From Parvularcula sp964219355 (lineage in GTDB: Bacteria > Pseudomonadota > Alphaproteobacteria > Caulobacterales > Parvularculaceae): a DNA stretch of 64,000 nt. Positions 42,371 to 51,548 of this stretch are shown here, piece after piece. Where the stretch lies: positions 124,001 to 188,000 of the forward strand of contig CAXPOZ010000001.1 of assembly GCA_964219355.1 (NCBI GenBank), written 5' to 3'. Numbering within the stretch: position 1 is the stretch's first letter; each line of letters begins with the position of its first letter. The notes under the pieces are model-generated. The model saw only the letters and a list, made by a program, of their open reading frames with translations. It was not told the origin of the DNA and searched no databases. The position numbers and the translations under genes were made by a program.

Positions 42371-43096
42371 TTACATCTCCGCTTCGGCAGCAGCGCTTTC
42401 AGCAATGTAGCCGCGGATCTGGATGACGTAGATCATGCTGACGATGATCGCATAGCCCGCGACCGTCATCATATCATGCGACCAGCCGCCGATGATCGGA
42501 AGAGCGCTATAAGCATCGGTGGAGATCAAGAGGAACAGCGCCGCATTGATCAGCGCGTAGCCGCCATGCCGGATGAAATCCCGCAGCTCAACCGGTGAGA
42601 CGAGATACCACAGCACATTGATCACATGCCAGATCGATGCGAGCGCGAAGATCTGTGCCGCACTGACATCCATAAAATTGATATCCAGAACGATCATCAG
42701 GGGCATCAGGAGGATGCCCAGATTGACGATGAACATCATCAGCTCAAGGATAAAAAGCCCAATAACGATCATGGGCCTAACGCGCCATTCCTTCGGACAA
42801 TTCCCAGCCCGCCCGGTGATGAAAATTTCGCCCGCGATCACGTCATAGGCAGTAAAGGCCGTCGCCAGCATCAGGAGAACCGCCGCAAGCACCGCATCCT
42901 TTACGACAAATTCCAGATCGCCTGCGAGATTTCCGGCATAGGTCATCAGGACGACAAAGAGCCCGACAATAATCAGCTCCGTCCGGATGGCATTCATCAG
43001 ATGACCGAATTTACGGAGATAAAAGCTCCGTGACGGACGGATGCAATCCTCGCGGCTGCGCTTGGCGCGCGCCGGCGCGCTGGTTTTCGCGTTCAT
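42371..43096 (-). CDS. Hypothetical multi-span membrane protein
   Basis: 241 residues with about six hydrophobic segments (roughly 40-58, 65-85, 107-128, 142-165, 175-192, 205-225) after a basic N-terminus (KTSAPARAKRSREDCIRPSR). A strong AGGGGGA site precedes the ATG. I do not recognise the family. Same direction as its neighbours but separated from them by gaps of 35-70 bases. Confidence 0.75.
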   Translation of the reverse strand: MNAKTSAPARAKRSREDCIRPSRSFYLRKFGHLMNAIRTELIIVGLFVVLMTYAGNLAGDLEFVVKDAVLAAVLLMLATAFTAYDVIAGEIFITGRAGNCPKEWRVRPMIVIGLFILELMMFIVNLGILLMPLMIVLDINFMDVSAAQIFALASIWHVINVLWYLVSPVELRDFIRHGGYALINAALFLLISTDAYSALPIIGGWSHDMMTVAGYAIIVSMIYVIQIRGYIAESAAAEAEM

Positions 43097-43130
43097 GATC
43101 TTGTCCCCCTCAAGCTGTCCCTTCGGCCCC

Positions 43131-43658
43131 TTAACGCCTTATCATATGCAATCGGTGGGCCGTGTCACCTTGCCCCGGACGATCGACTGTAAAGCCTAAT
43201 CGTTCATAAAGGTGCCGGGCAGGATTGGCTTCGAGCACCATCAGCGTGACCGGCAGGGGCGCCGCCTTGGCAATGATTTCGGAAATAATCGCCTGGCCCA
43301 GCCCCTGTCCCTGCACGGAAGGGACAAGGTGGATCTCTCCCAGATCGATTGCCTTTTCACCATCAGGCGTCAGATCGTCATGTGCGGTTACAGCGCCGAC
43401 CGGTTCGCGGCCCTCCTTGTCCTGACGGTAGAGGATAAGCGTGTCACCGGCTCGCCCTTCAAACGCGTTGCGGACGTAATAGGCCGCGATATCGGCCTCA
43501 TCATCCCAGGTCGCGCGGACGTAATTGTCCATCGTCTGTTTGAGGAGCCCGTTTGCGAATTCAGCATCATCCGGGCGGGCGGGCAGCAGAATATAGGCGC
43601 CAGCATCGGTTTCGATCCGTGTGCCAGCCAGTTTTTCAGCAAAGGACGTGCCCGTCAC
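43131..43658 (-). CDS. GNAT-family N-acetyltransferase
   Basis: 175 residues. The acetyl-CoA site is seen in EIHLVPSVQGQGLGQAIISEI (motif A, Q-x-x-G-x-G/A), and motif B in LEANPARHLYERLGF. Substrate unknown. It begins with GTG at 43658, with a GGAGGA ribosome-binding site 4 bases away; an ATG start is absent nearby. Confidence 0.88.
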   Translation of the reverse strand: MTGTSFAEKLAGTRIETDAGAYILLPARPDDAEFANGLLKQTMDNYVRATWDDEADIAAYYVRNAFEGRAGDTLILYRQDKEGREPVGAVTAHDDLTPDGEKAIDLGEIHLVPSVQGQGLGQAIISEIIAKAAPLPVTLMVLEANPARHLYERLGFTVDRPGQGDTAHRLHMIRR

Positions 43659-43767
43659 TTATTCCTCCTGCCTCCCCCGGAAAGATCGATGAGAAGCACT
43701 AGCACAGCGCGTTGCGCGCGCCCAGCGTACATCATTCTCCGCACATGCTCAGCCAGCCCGCTTTCGC

Positions 43768-44604
43768 CTATCGGACGCGATAGACGAGCAGGGTCTCTGG
43801 CGGACGCGCACCCCGCCGCTCATGAGAGACGGCGACGACGCGTACAATGTCTCCCCGCTTGACCCCCAGGCCGGGGAGCCCTGCCTGCCAGCTCGTGTTC
43901 TTGTTTGCCGCCATGCGTCCCGCCAGACGCTCTGCCCCGGCCGGCGCGCGCGTGTCCGTCGCAAAGAACCGTAATTCCTTATACGGAAATTCTGCGTTAC
44001 TATACTCCGATATCTGCGCGCTATCATAATAGCCGATAGCCTCGAGCTTCATCCCGGTGCTGCCGCTGACAGCGGACATCCAGCCGATTTCCGCACCCGA
44101 TAACGCAAGAACCCGTGAGCTCGGCGGCGGCGGCGGCTGGACGATCAGCGGTACCTCCCGGGAAGATTTGCGCCCCTCGTCATCGGCAAACTGAAGCAGC
44201 AGCCGCAATTGCCGCTGCTCCATGTCGTTAACAGTAGCTGTAAAACTGCCATTGGTGACGGCCGAAACCTGACCGCCGCCCACCGCAGACGCGCCGACAA
44301 GACGCATGTCGGGGGAAACCCGGCCGCCCGTCATCACGATGACCCGGATTGAGGCCGGACGATAGGGACGGATCTCTCGCTCGAAGACCGAGACCAGCGC
44401 CACATTGACCGGGTCCAGCGGAATGGCCGCATGAACTCGCTCCGCCTCCGGCGAGATGGTCGTCTCCGGAAAGACGGGCAAAATGATTGGCGACTGCACC
44501 GCCGCCTGAACGAGTGGCGGAAACTGGTCGGCCGCGTCGTGCTGCGCGGCAGCCATATCCGTGGTGGTGAGGAGGAGTGCTCCAGCGCCAAGCAGAATTT
44601 TCAT
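43768..44604 (-). CDS. Hypothetical secreted protein
   Basis: 278 residues with a signal peptide (KILLGAGALLLTTTDMAAAQ, cleaved after about residue 20). The mature part is mostly beta-strand-like, with a short poly-proline stretch (about 160-165). I recognise no domain. A strong GGGAGGG site 5 bases before ATG 44604 fixes the start. A frame extending further upstream runs into REP-like repeats and is not used. Confidence 0.72.
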   Translation of the reverse strand: MKILLGAGALLLTTTDMAAAQHDAADQFPPLVQAAVQSPIILPVFPETTISPEAERVHAAIPLDPVNVALVSVFEREIRPYRPASIRVIVMTGGRVSPDMRLVGASAVGGGQVSAVTNGSFTATVNDMEQRQLRLLLQFADDEGRKSSREVPLIVQPPPPPSSRVLALSGAEIGWMSAVSGSTGMKLEAIGYYDSAQISEYSNAEFPYKELRFFATDTRAPAGAERLAGRMAANKNTSWQAGLPGLGVKRGDIVRVVAVSHERRGARPPETLLVYRVR

Positions 44605-44695
44605 GATGTCCCTCCCCTGAGGCAATGTGCACTCAGAGCATATGGCCAAAGCGGGGTGCCGCCAAGGGCGATGCGGGTGTACCGGGCCTCCCTCT

Positions 44696-44820
44696 CCGCT
44701 CATGCCCGCGAAGGCGGGCATCTGCTAATGAGCATGTTGGTTGGACTCTTTCCTCGGCTTCTTCGAAAATGAGAGACCGGCGCGTCAGAGGCAGATCCCC
44801 GCTTTCGCGGGGATGAGCGG
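44696..44820. repeat. Inverted pair of REP-like palindromes (REPIN-like)
   Basis: CCGCTCATGCCCGCGAAGGC (start of unit 44696-44725) and its near-identical reverse complement (44791-44820) face each other across 65 bases. Each copy is itself a hairpin (GCCCGCGAAGGCGGGC, CCCCGCTTTCGCGGGG). This is the form of paired REP sequences spread by RAYT transposases. It lies between the secreted-protein gene and clpA, in a 279-base gap. Confidence 0.65.
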
Positions 44821-44883
44821 GCGGTGATATTGGTTTCACCGTTCGTAGAGAGGATCACCTTAGGTGTTCCGCCCTACCTACTA

Positions 44884-47226
44884 TTACCGCACCCGTTCTT
44901 CTTCGGCCTTCTCGCCGTCGCCGCCGCCATCAGTTGAGGGATCGCGCTTGGGCTCTTCAGGGATGAATTCGAAGTCGAGGACTTTTTTCTCGCCTTCTTT
45001 TTTGGTCATCACACGGACAATACCGCCCTCTTTCAGAAGGCCGAAGAGGATTTCATCCGCAATCGGCTTTTTGATATGCTCCTGAATGGTGCGGGAGAGC
45101 GGACGCGCGCCCATCTCCTCGTCAAAGCCGCGCTCTGAGAGCCAGCGGGTCGCCTCCTCCGTCAGCTCGAAGGTCACATTGCGGTCGGCAAGCTGGGCTT
45201 CAAGCTGCATGACGAATTTCGCGACGATCCGGTCGACAATCGGTTTCGAGAGGCCCGCAAAGGTGATGATCGCATCGAGGCGGTTGCGGAATTCCGGCGT
45301 GAAGAGCTTCTCGATCGCCGTATTCTGCTGGTCGGTCGCCTTGCCGCGGCCAAAGCCGATTTCGTTCTTGGCCGCATCCGCCGCACCCGCATTGGTCGTC
45401 ATGATGATGATGACATTGCGGAAGTCGATCTTTTTGCCATGCGTGTCGGTCAGCGAGCCATTGTCCATGACCTGCAGGAGGATGTTGAAAATCTCCGGAT
45501 GCGCCTTTTCGATCTCATCGAGAAGGACGACCGCATGCGGGTTCTGGTCAACGGCATCGGTGAGAAGCCCGCCGCCCTGGTCAAAGCCGACATAGCCGGG
45601 AGGCGCCCCGATCAGACGGCTGACGGTGTGGCGCTCCATATATTCGGACATGTCAAAGCGGAGGAGCTCAACGCCCATCATCTTGGCGAGCTGTTTGGCG
45701 ACCTCGGTTTTGCCAACCCCGGTCGGGCCCGCAAAGAGATAGGAGCCGATGGGCTTGTCCGGTTCGCGAAGGCCCGCGCGGCTGAGCTTGATCGCCGCAG
45801 TGAGCTGCTCAATCGCGTTATCCTGTCCGTAGACGACGCGTTTGAGATCCTCATTCATGTTTTTGAGGCGCTCGGTATCGGATTTCGAGACGGTTTTGGA
45901 TGGGATACGCGCCATCTGGGCGACGATCTCCTCGACCTCATGGACGCCGATCTGCTTGACCCGGTCCTCGGGCTTATAAAGCATCTGGCGGGCGCCCGCC
46001 TCGTCGATCACGTCAATCGCCTTGTCCGGCAGGCGCCGGTCGGTCATGTATTTGGCCGACAGCTCGACCGCCGTGACGATGGCTTCGTCCGAATAGGTCA
46101 GATTGTGGTGATCCTCGAAGGCCGGACGAAGCCCGCGCAGGATTTCAATCGTGTCCTGAATACTCGGCTCGACAATGTCGATCTTCTGGAAGCGGCGGGA
46201 GAGCGCCCGGTCCTTCTCGAAATGCTGCTTGTATTCCTTGAAGGTCGTCGAGCCCATGCATTTGAGCGAGCCCGCCTGCAGTGCAGGTTTCAAAAGATTC
46301 GAGGCATCCATCGCGCCGCCGGACGTGGCGCCCGCGCCGATGATGGTGTGGATCTCGTCAATGAAGAGGATCGCGTCGTGATGGGCTTCGAGTTCTTTTA
46401 GGACCGCCTTCATGCGCTCCTCGAAATCGCCGCGGTAGCGCGTGCCCGCGAGCAGCGCGCCCATGTCGAGCGAGAAGATCGTCGCCTCGGCGAGGACTTC
46501 GGGGACTTCCTCATCAACGATGCGGCGGGCGAGCCCTTCGGCAATTGCGGTCTTGCCGACGCCGGGATCACCAACAAAGAGCGGGTTGTTCTTCCGCCTG
46601 CGGCAGAGCACCTGGATCGCGCGCTCGACCTCTTTTTCGCGGCCGACAAGGATGTCGATCTTGCCCTTGCGGGCTTTGGCGTTGAGGTCGACCGTGTACG
46701 CCTCAAGCGCCTGCGGGCCCTGTTTGGTGGCGGACTCCTCGTCCTCTTCGACACCGCGCGGCGAGCGGCCCGGCGCAGGCGCGCCATTCTTGGGCAGGCC
46801 GTGTGATATGTAGTTCACCGCATCATAGCGGGTCATGCCGTGGGTATTGAGGAAGAAGGTCGCATGGCTCTCGCGCTCAGCAAAGATAGCGACGAGAATG
46901 TTCGCGCCCGTCACTTCCGAGCGGCCAGAGGTTTCGACATGGATCAGCGCGCGCTGGACCACCCGGTGGAAGCCGGCGGTGGGTTTGGCGTCATCCGCAT
47001 CCTCAACCCGGAGCTTTTCGAGATCCTCGTCGATATATTCGATGAGCTGTTCGCGCAGCTCCTCGATATCGACATCACAGGCTTCCATGACGGCTTTCGC
47101 GTCCGGATCCTCCGTCAGCGAATAAAGTAGGTGCTCAAGAGTTGCGAGCTCCTGCTTTTTCTCCGTTGCGAGCGCAATGGCGCGGTGAATAGACCGTTCG
47201 AGGTTTTCAGAGAAAGTCGCCATCAT
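44884..47226 (-). CDS. clpA: ATP-dependent Clp protease ATP-binding subunit ClpA
   Basis: 780 residues. Unfoldase that feeds substrates to ClpP. N-terminal repeat domain, then two AAA+ domains with Walker A GDPGVGKT and GPTGVGKT, Walker B LFIDEIHT and VVLLDEIEKAHPE, and the ClpP-binding loop NEIGFGR. C-terminal tail is acidic. The ATG at 47226 overlaps the clpS stop, giving the usual clpS-clpA operon in which the adaptor is made first. Confidence 0.97.
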   Translation of the reverse strand: MMATFSENLERSIHRAIALATEKKQELATLEHLLYSLTEDPDAKAVMEACDVDIEELREQLIEYIDEDLEKLRVEDADDAKPTAGFHRVVQRALIHVETSGRSEVTGANILVAIFAERESHATFFLNTHGMTRYDAVNYISHGLPKNGAPAPGRSPRGVEEDEESATKQGPQALEAYTVDLNAKARKGKIDILVGREKEVERAIQVLCRRRKNNPLFVGDPGVGKTAIAEGLARRIVDEEVPEVLAEATIFSLDMGALLAGTRYRGDFEERMKAVLKELEAHHDAILFIDEIHTIIGAGATSGGAMDASNLLKPALQAGSLKCMGSTTFKEYKQHFEKDRALSRRFQKIDIVEPSIQDTIEILRGLRPAFEDHHNLTYSDEAIVTAVELSAKYMTDRRLPDKAIDVIDEAGARQMLYKPEDRVKQIGVHEVEEIVAQMARIPSKTVSKSDTERLKNMNEDLKRVVYGQDNAIEQLTAAIKLSRAGLREPDKPIGSYLFAGPTGVGKTEVAKQLAKMMGVELLRFDMSEYMERHTVSRLIGAPPGYVGFDQGGGLLTDAVDQNPHAVVLLDEIEKAHPEIFNILLQVMDNGSLTDTHGKKIDFRNVIIIMTTNAGAADAAKNEIGFGRGKATDQQNTAIEKLFTPEFRNRLDAIITFAGLSKPIVDRIVAKFVMQLEAQLADRNVTFELTEEATRWLSERGFDEEMGARPLSRTIQEHIKKPIADEILFGLLKEGGIVRVMTKKEGEKKVLDFEFIPEEPKRDPSTDGGGDGEKAEEERVR

Positions 47227-47573
47227 TCACGCTCCATCGTGCATTGAAGGGGATGTTCGTTCCGCCGTGCAAGCTCCAGCACCTGGGCAACCTTGGTCTC
47301 GGCCACCTCATAGGTATAGACCCCGCAAATCCCGACGCCGGTATTATGGACATGCATCATGATCTGATGCGCCTCGTCATGCCCCTTGTGAAAGACCGCC
47401 TCGAGCAGCCAGACCACGAATTCCTGGGGCGTGTAGTCGTCATTGAGCAAAAGGACCTTATAGAGGGATGGCCGCTTGGTCCGCGGTGAGGTGCGCGTAA
47501 TCGTGCTGACGCCGCTGCCACCGCGGCCGTCATCATCCTGGTCACCATCATCGCTCATCATCCAGGGGGTCAT
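47223..47573 (-). CDS. clpS: ATP-dependent Clp protease adaptor ClpS
   Basis: 116 residues. Delivers N-degron substrates to ClpAP. Core domain: LYKVLLLNDDYTPQEFVVWLLE (binding-pocket segment with DD), HVHNTGVGICGVYTYEVAETK with the conserved HxxG. The first 35 residues are acidic and flexible. AAGGA lies 5 bases before the ATG at 47573; internal methionines at 47561/47558 are alternative starts. Confidence 0.96.
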   Translation of the reverse strand: MTPWMMSDDGDQDDDGRGGSGVSTITRTSPRTKRPSLYKVLLLNDDYTPQEFVVWLLEAVFHKGHDEAHQIMMHVHNTGVGICGVYTYEVAETKVAQVLELARRNEHPLQCTMERE

Positions 47574-47671
47574 CGAATTCCTTTTCGTCAGAACAATCCC
47601 GAAAGCGATTATTTGGGGGTTCGCCCCTCGCCTGCAACCTTATCACGTTTAACCCGGTCCGGTCGTGACGG

Positions 47672-47711
47672 AATAAAAAGAAACCCCCACCGCATTTCTG
47701 CGGCAGGGGTC
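47672..47711 (-). terminator. Rho-independent terminator of the phasin gene
   Basis: On the minus strand ACCCCTGCCGCA pairs with TGCGGTGGGGGT around a GAAA loop, followed by TTTCTTTTT. It sits 28 bases after the stop at 47739. Confidence 0.88.
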
Positions 47712-47738
47712 TCTAGAATTCGTTGATGTCAGTCGCGA

Positions 47739-48182
47739 TTAGCGGGTCTGCATCATCTCGACGAAAGCCGAATAGCGCTTGGAAAGCGGCTGAGCGGCGT
47801 CGCGGGCTGCAGCAACCCACATGTCAGAGACTTTGTTGACCTGACCAATGTGCTGTTCCATCGACGTGCGGAACAGTTCGGACTGGGCTTCAAAAAATTC
47901 TTGCGGCGTCTTGGCTTTCGAGAGCGCCTGGAATTTGTCGGTGCCGGCGTCCATTTGCGACTTGGCATATTCGACGTTCTCGGCTGCGATTTTCTCGACG
48001 CCTTTGGCGACGGTCGTTGCGCATTCGATCATGGCTTCGACATTTTCCTGACCGAAGGAGCCGATTTTCGACATGCCCTGGGTCATGCGCTCGATGCCAT
48101 CATTGACGGCGGCTTGTGCGGTTTTGGTGGCTTCGGTGGCAGCGTCGGAAGCTGCCTTCGTGCTTTTCCGTGTAGTGCTCAT
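47739..48182 (-). CDS. Phasin family protein
   Basis: 147 residues, all helical, alanine-rich N-terminus (STKAASDAATEATKTAQAAV) followed by the phasin helix bundle: FGQENVEAMIECATTVAKGVEKIAAENVEYAK and the C-terminal SELFRTSMEQHIGQVNKVSDMWV. Phasins coat polyhydroxyalkanoate granules. GAGG lies 6 bases before the ATG 48182. A PhaR-type motif lies about 150 bases upstream. Confidence 0.9.
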   Translation of the reverse strand: MSTTRKSTKAASDAATEATKTAQAAVNDGIERMTQGMSKIGSFGQENVEAMIECATTVAKGVEKIAAENVEYAKSQMDAGTDKFQALSKAKTPQEFFEAQSELFRTSMEQHIGQVNKVSDMWVAAARDAAQPLSKRYSAFVEMMQTR

Positions 48183-48557
48183 GGTTATCCTCACTCAATT
48201 TCGTTTGTGGCCAACTTCATCAATGGATGATTTTCGGCCGGTGAATCACGCTACTCTTCGCCCCAGACTGGAACCTGAGGGACTCAAAGCGTTGTGATCC
48301 CCAGTTCCCGTCGGAGAGGCCACATCGCTATGCTGCAATGCAACATAAGGCGCTTCCCCCACCTCGTCAAGGGAAATTGTGCGGCGCACAAAAATCAGAG
48401 CGGGTGGTCACACGGCACAGCCCCTGCAATGTCAGGGACGAAGGGAATCCTTAAACCCGATTAACCCTTTAGTGAGGATCGCGACCATATTGTGGACGCA
48501 TTTACAGATGCCCACCGGCCGTGATTGTGTATATTGTAACATCGTGGCAGGCGACCC
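48183..48557. other. 375-base divergent intergenic region between phasin and D,D-carboxypeptidase genes
   Basis: No gene found. It holds a possible PhaR-binding sequence (48331-48345) and promoter-like AT-rich stretches near the carboxypeptidase (for example TGTATATTGTAACAT at 48526-48540). No RNA gene or repeat is recognised. Confidence 0.6.
48331..48345 (-). promoter_or_regulatory. Possible PhaR-binding site of the phasin promoter
   Basis: TGCTGCAATGCAACA; its reverse complement TGTTGCATTGCAGCA resembles the TGC/GCA-rich sites bound by the repressor PhaR before phasin genes in alphaproteobacteria. Located 149 bases before the phasin start. Based on motif likeness only. Confidence 0.45.
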
Positions 48558-49898
48558 GTGACTCGTAGGTTTATGTACAGATTTCAGCCCCGCCGAATTC
48601 TTCTGAGTATCCTCGCTGTCATGACCTGCAGCGTGGGTGTAGCTTCGGCAAACCCTAAATACGCCGCCTATGTGATCCATGCAGAGACAGGCGACGTCCT
48701 TTTCGACCGGTATTCAAACGAAACACGTTATCCTGCGTCCCTCACCAAGATGATGACGCTCTACATGTTGTTTGAGGCGCTCGAGACTGGCGAGATAAAG
48801 CTGACCGACAATATCCCTGTCTCAAAACGCGCCGCATTGCAGCCGGCATCCAAGCTCGGCATCAAACAGGGCACCACAATCGATGTCGAAACCGCGATCC
48901 AGGCGCTGGTCATCAAATCTGCGAATGACGTGGCGACTGCCGTTGCTGAAAAACTTGGCGGGACAGAAAGCCAGTTCGCCGCCAAGATGACGAGCAAGGC
49001 GCGCCAGATCGGCATGCGCCGCACGACGTTCCGAAACGCGTCCGGCCTGCCTGATACACGCCAGCGCACGACCGCCCGCGACATGGCCACGCTCTCCCAG
49101 CGACTGGTTCAGGACTTCCCGCAATATTTCCATTATTTCGACGACGATTCATTCGTGTGGGATGGCCGGACCTATAAATCCCACAACAAGGTGACCCAGC
49201 ACTATAAAGGCGCTGACGGCATCAAAACCGGTTACACCCGCGCCTCGGGCTATAACCTCTCAACGACGGCGGAACGTGATGGCCATCGCCTGATCGGCAT
49301 TGTCCTTGGTGGACGCTCGGGCACGACCCGCAACAACCACATGGAGCTGATCCTTTCGAATGCGTTCGACGCGATCGAGAAGCGCCCGACCCTCGTTAAA
49401 TCGATCCACAGTGTGCGCCCTGTTCCGGGCCTGCGTCCGGACCGGATTGAAGAAGCACCTGTTCTTCTCGCTTCGGTCAAAGCGAGCGCCGCGCCCTCTG
49501 CTCTCGCAAGCGGCGATGCATCCAGCCTGTTGCCGGTGACGGCGCAAGCTGACCCATCGACCCAGCTTGCCGCTCTGATGGCGCCGACCGAACCCGGCAT
49601 TGCCGACACAGGTCCCATCGGTGAAGGCGATGCTGACCTTGATCTCGTCCGTAACTGGATCGTTCAGGTGGGTGCCTTCAAATCCCAGCCTCAGGCGATC
49701 GAGCAGATTCACCGGACGCAGGATACAATCCGCGCTGTCTGGCCCGATGCTGGCCGCGAGGTGAATATCGCGCAGAAAGAGAAAGACCCGGTCTATCGCG
49801 CCCGTTTCACGCGGCTGACCGAGAACGAGGCCTCCGCCTCCTGCACCGCGCTGAAAAAATCCGGCACGGATTGCCTGATCCTGCAGCTCGCTGAGTAA
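48558..49898 (+). CDS. D-alanyl-D-alanine carboxypeptidase (S11, PBP5-like) with C-terminal SPOR domain
   Basis: 446 residues. Signal peptide ends near ASANP (residue 33); then a D,D-carboxypeptidase with all three active-site motifs: SLTK (61-64), SAN (121-123) and KTG (223-225). A linker of about 90 residues leads to a SPOR peptidoglycan-binding domain (about 370-446, NWIVQVGAFKSQPQAIEQI). It trims the terminal D-Ala of peptidoglycan, and the SPOR domain could target it to denuded glycan at division sites. GTG at 48558 or ATG at 48573 are possible starts; neither has a strong ribosome-binding site. Confidence 0.92.
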   Translation: MTRRFMYRFQPRRILLSILAVMTCSVGVASANPKYAAYVIHAETGDVLFDRYSNETRYPASLTKMMTLYMLFEALETGEIKLTDNIPVSKRAALQPASKLGIKQGTTIDVETAIQALVIKSANDVATAVAEKLGGTESQFAAKMTSKARQIGMRRTTFRNASGLPDTRQRTTARDMATLSQRLVQDFPQYFHYFDDDSFVWDGRTYKSHNKVTQHYKGADGIKTGYTRASGYNLSTTAERDGHRLIGIVLGGRSGTTRNNHMELILSNAFDAIEKRPTLVKSIHSVRPVPGLRPDRIEEAPVLLASVKASAAPSALASGDASSLLPVTAQADPSTQLAALMAPTEPGIADTGPIGEGDADLDLVRNWIVQVGAFKSQPQAIEQIHRTQDTIRAVWPDAGREVNIAQKEKDPVYRARFTRLTENEASASCTALKKSGTDCLILQLAE

Positions 49899-49952
49899 GG
49901 TCCGGGCACAGCCCCTCTCGCCTATCCGGTCCGCATCGGCCTAAGAGGGGGC

Positions 49953-50429
49953 ATGAGCACGCCCCCCAAACTCGACTCAATCGACCGACGCATCATCGAC
50001 ATCCTCCAGAAGGATGCGAGCCTTTCGATCCAGAAGGTCGGCGAGATGGTTGGCCTGTCACAGAATGCCTGCTGGCGGCGCATCAAGACGATGGAGGATG
50101 AAGGCGTTCTCAAAGCTCGCGTCGCCGTCTTTGACGCCGAGAAGCTAGGTTATCCCCTCACCGTCTTTGCCATCCTCCGTGTACGTGAGCACAGCGCCGA
50201 CTGGTATAAGAAATTCGTCAGTCAGATCGTGTCGCGTCCGGAAGTCGTCGAGTTCTACCGCATGTCAGGGGATGTCGATTACATGGCCAAACTGGTGGTG
50301 CGCGATGTTCGGCACTATGACGAGATCTATAAAGAGATCGTCAAAATCGGTCCCCTGCTCGATGTCTCGGCGTCGTTTGCGATGGAAGACATCAAGAATA
50401 CGACCGCCGTACCAGTCGAGGAAAGCTGA
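49953..50429 (+). CDS. Lrp/AsnC-family transcriptional regulator
   Basis: 158 residues. N-terminal winged helix-turn-helix (LDSIDRRIIDILQKDASLSIQKVGEMVGLSQNACWRRIKTMEDEGVL) and a C-terminal RAM domain (VVEFYRMSGDVDYMAKLVVRDVRHYDEIYKE) that binds amino acids. Target genes are unknown; it is not next to a transport or catabolic gene. Confidence 0.93.
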   Translation: MSTPPKLDSIDRRIIDILQKDASLSIQKVGEMVGLSQNACWRRIKTMEDEGVLKARVAVFDAEKLGYPLTVFAILRVREHSADWYKKFVSQIVSRPEVVEFYRMSGDVDYMAKLVVRDVRHYDEIYKEIVKIGPLLDVSASFAMEDIKNTTAVPVEES

Positions 50430-50435
50430 GCCCTC

Positions 50436-50693
50436 TTACACCGTGTCGCGAGAGACCTGACGCGCCGCGCGGCGATTGGGGGTCTGCTCATGCCGGTGGG
50501 TCACCATTCGCTCATGCAGTTCACGGATTTTCTGGCTGCCAGTCGTCTTGCACAGACCCGGAATGAAGGCGTGTACGAGGCAGGCTAATCCAGCGAAGAG
50601 AAGGCTGAGAGAGAATCCGAGTGCCTGTCGCAAATGCTCCGTATAAGACTCACCGACTGTCGCCGGATGCTCGCGGAACAGTTTGTCGAACAT
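50436..50693 (-). CDS. DUF6356-like small membrane protein
   Basis: 85 residues with one hydrophobic helix (about 25-46, ALGFSLSLLFAGLACLVHAFIP) and the family pattern FREHPATVGESYTEH, LVHAFIPGLCKTTGS and IRELHERM. This pattern matches small alphaproteobacterial proteins I recall as DUF6356; no function is known. GGGGTGG precedes the ATG. Confidence 0.75.
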   Translation of the reverse strand: MFDKLFREHPATVGESYTEHLRQALGFSLSLLFAGLACLVHAFIPGLCKTTGSQKIRELHERMVTHRHEQTPNRRAARQVSRDTV

Positions 50694-50762
50694 GGAGCCA
50701 CCCCTTCACTGGATCAGGTTCATACATACACCCGTCCGAGGCGATTGTGCTCCCAAATTCCA

Positions 50763-50802
50763 CACAAGAAAAGGCCCAGATTGGGAGATTATCCCAATCT
50801 GG
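50763..50802 (-). terminator. Rho-independent terminator after ompW
   Basis: On the minus strand GCCCAGATTGGGA pairs perfectly with TCCCAATCTGGGC (13 bp, 5-base loop), followed by CTTTTCTT. It begins 22 bases after the ompW stop. Confidence 0.88.
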
Positions 50803-50824
50803 GCGAGTCAGGGAGGTTAAGACC

Positions 50825-51475
50825 TTAGAATCGGCGGCCGAGACCGATACCGGCCACGATCGGATCAAGCTCGACATCGACTTTGTTGATCGACCCGCCG
50901 GTGTTCAGGGTCGCGGTGGTATCGATCTGGATCCATTTGATGTCCGCATTGACGAACCAGTTCTCGGAAACATCAACATCGACACCGGCCTGCACAGCAA
51001 TGCCGAAGCTCTCATCGAGGCTGATCGAGGTATCGCCGATGGCGTTGTTCAGGCTCGAGGTCGCATCCTCATTATAGAAGATGGTGTAGTTGAACCCGAC
51101 ACCGACGTAAGGACGAACCTTCGCCTCAGGCTGGAAGTGATATTGCAGGGTCAGGGTCGGCGGCAGCGCCCAGACATCCCCGATCTTGCCGAGACCTTCC
51201 AGGTCGCCTGTGCCTTCAAGATCATGCGGGCTGGTCGCAAGGATGAGTTCCACCCCGACATTCCGTGTCAGGAAATAAGTGAAATCAAGCTCCGGTACGA
51301 CCGCATCTTCAACCTCGACCGAGCCGTTCGGGAAGGCCGGCTCAACGCCGGATGCGTCTTCCTGCGGTGAAACGAGAATGGCCCGCCCACGGACGATCCA
51401 GTCTCCTTGCTCTGCGGCTGCAACTGAGGTCATGGCCCCGATGGCCGCTGTTCCGATAAGTGCTGCACGAAGCAT
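50825..51475 (-). CDS. ompW: OmpW-family outer-membrane protein
   Basis: 216 residues. Signal peptide MLRAALIGTAAIGAMTSVAA, then an eight-stranded barrel of the OmpW family: WIVRGRAILVSPQED, GVELILATSPHDLEG, YVGVGFNYTIFYNE, VDVELDPIVAGIGLGRRF with terminal phenylalanine. OmpW forms a narrow hydrophobic channel. GGAGAACG lies just before the ATG. An FNR box stands 60-73 bases upstream; ompW of E. coli is also FNR-controlled. Confidence 0.93.
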   Translation of the reverse strand: MLRAALIGTAAIGAMTSVAAAEQGDWIVRGRAILVSPQEDASGVEPAFPNGSVEVEDAVVPELDFTYFLTRNVGVELILATSPHDLEGTGDLEGLGKIGDVWALPPTLTLQYHFQPEAKVRPYVGVGFNYTIFYNEDATSSLNNAIGDTSISLDESFGIAVQAGVDVDVSENWFVNADIKWIQIDTTATLNTGGSINKVDVELDPIVAGIGLGRRF

Positions 51476-51534
51476 TTCGTTCTCCTAACCATAAAGAATG
51501 CCTCGCCTCGATAACGCCGCGATGCAGCAAGCAT

Positions 51535-51548
51535 TTGATCCAGATCAA
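51535..51548. promoter_or_regulatory. FNR/FixK-type box between ompW and the DUF2189 gene
   Basis: TTGATCCAGATCAA, a perfect match to the FNR consensus TTGAT-N4-ATCAA. It could act on either divergent gene. The FNR-like regulator encoded at 60653 is the likely binder. Confidence 0.8.
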
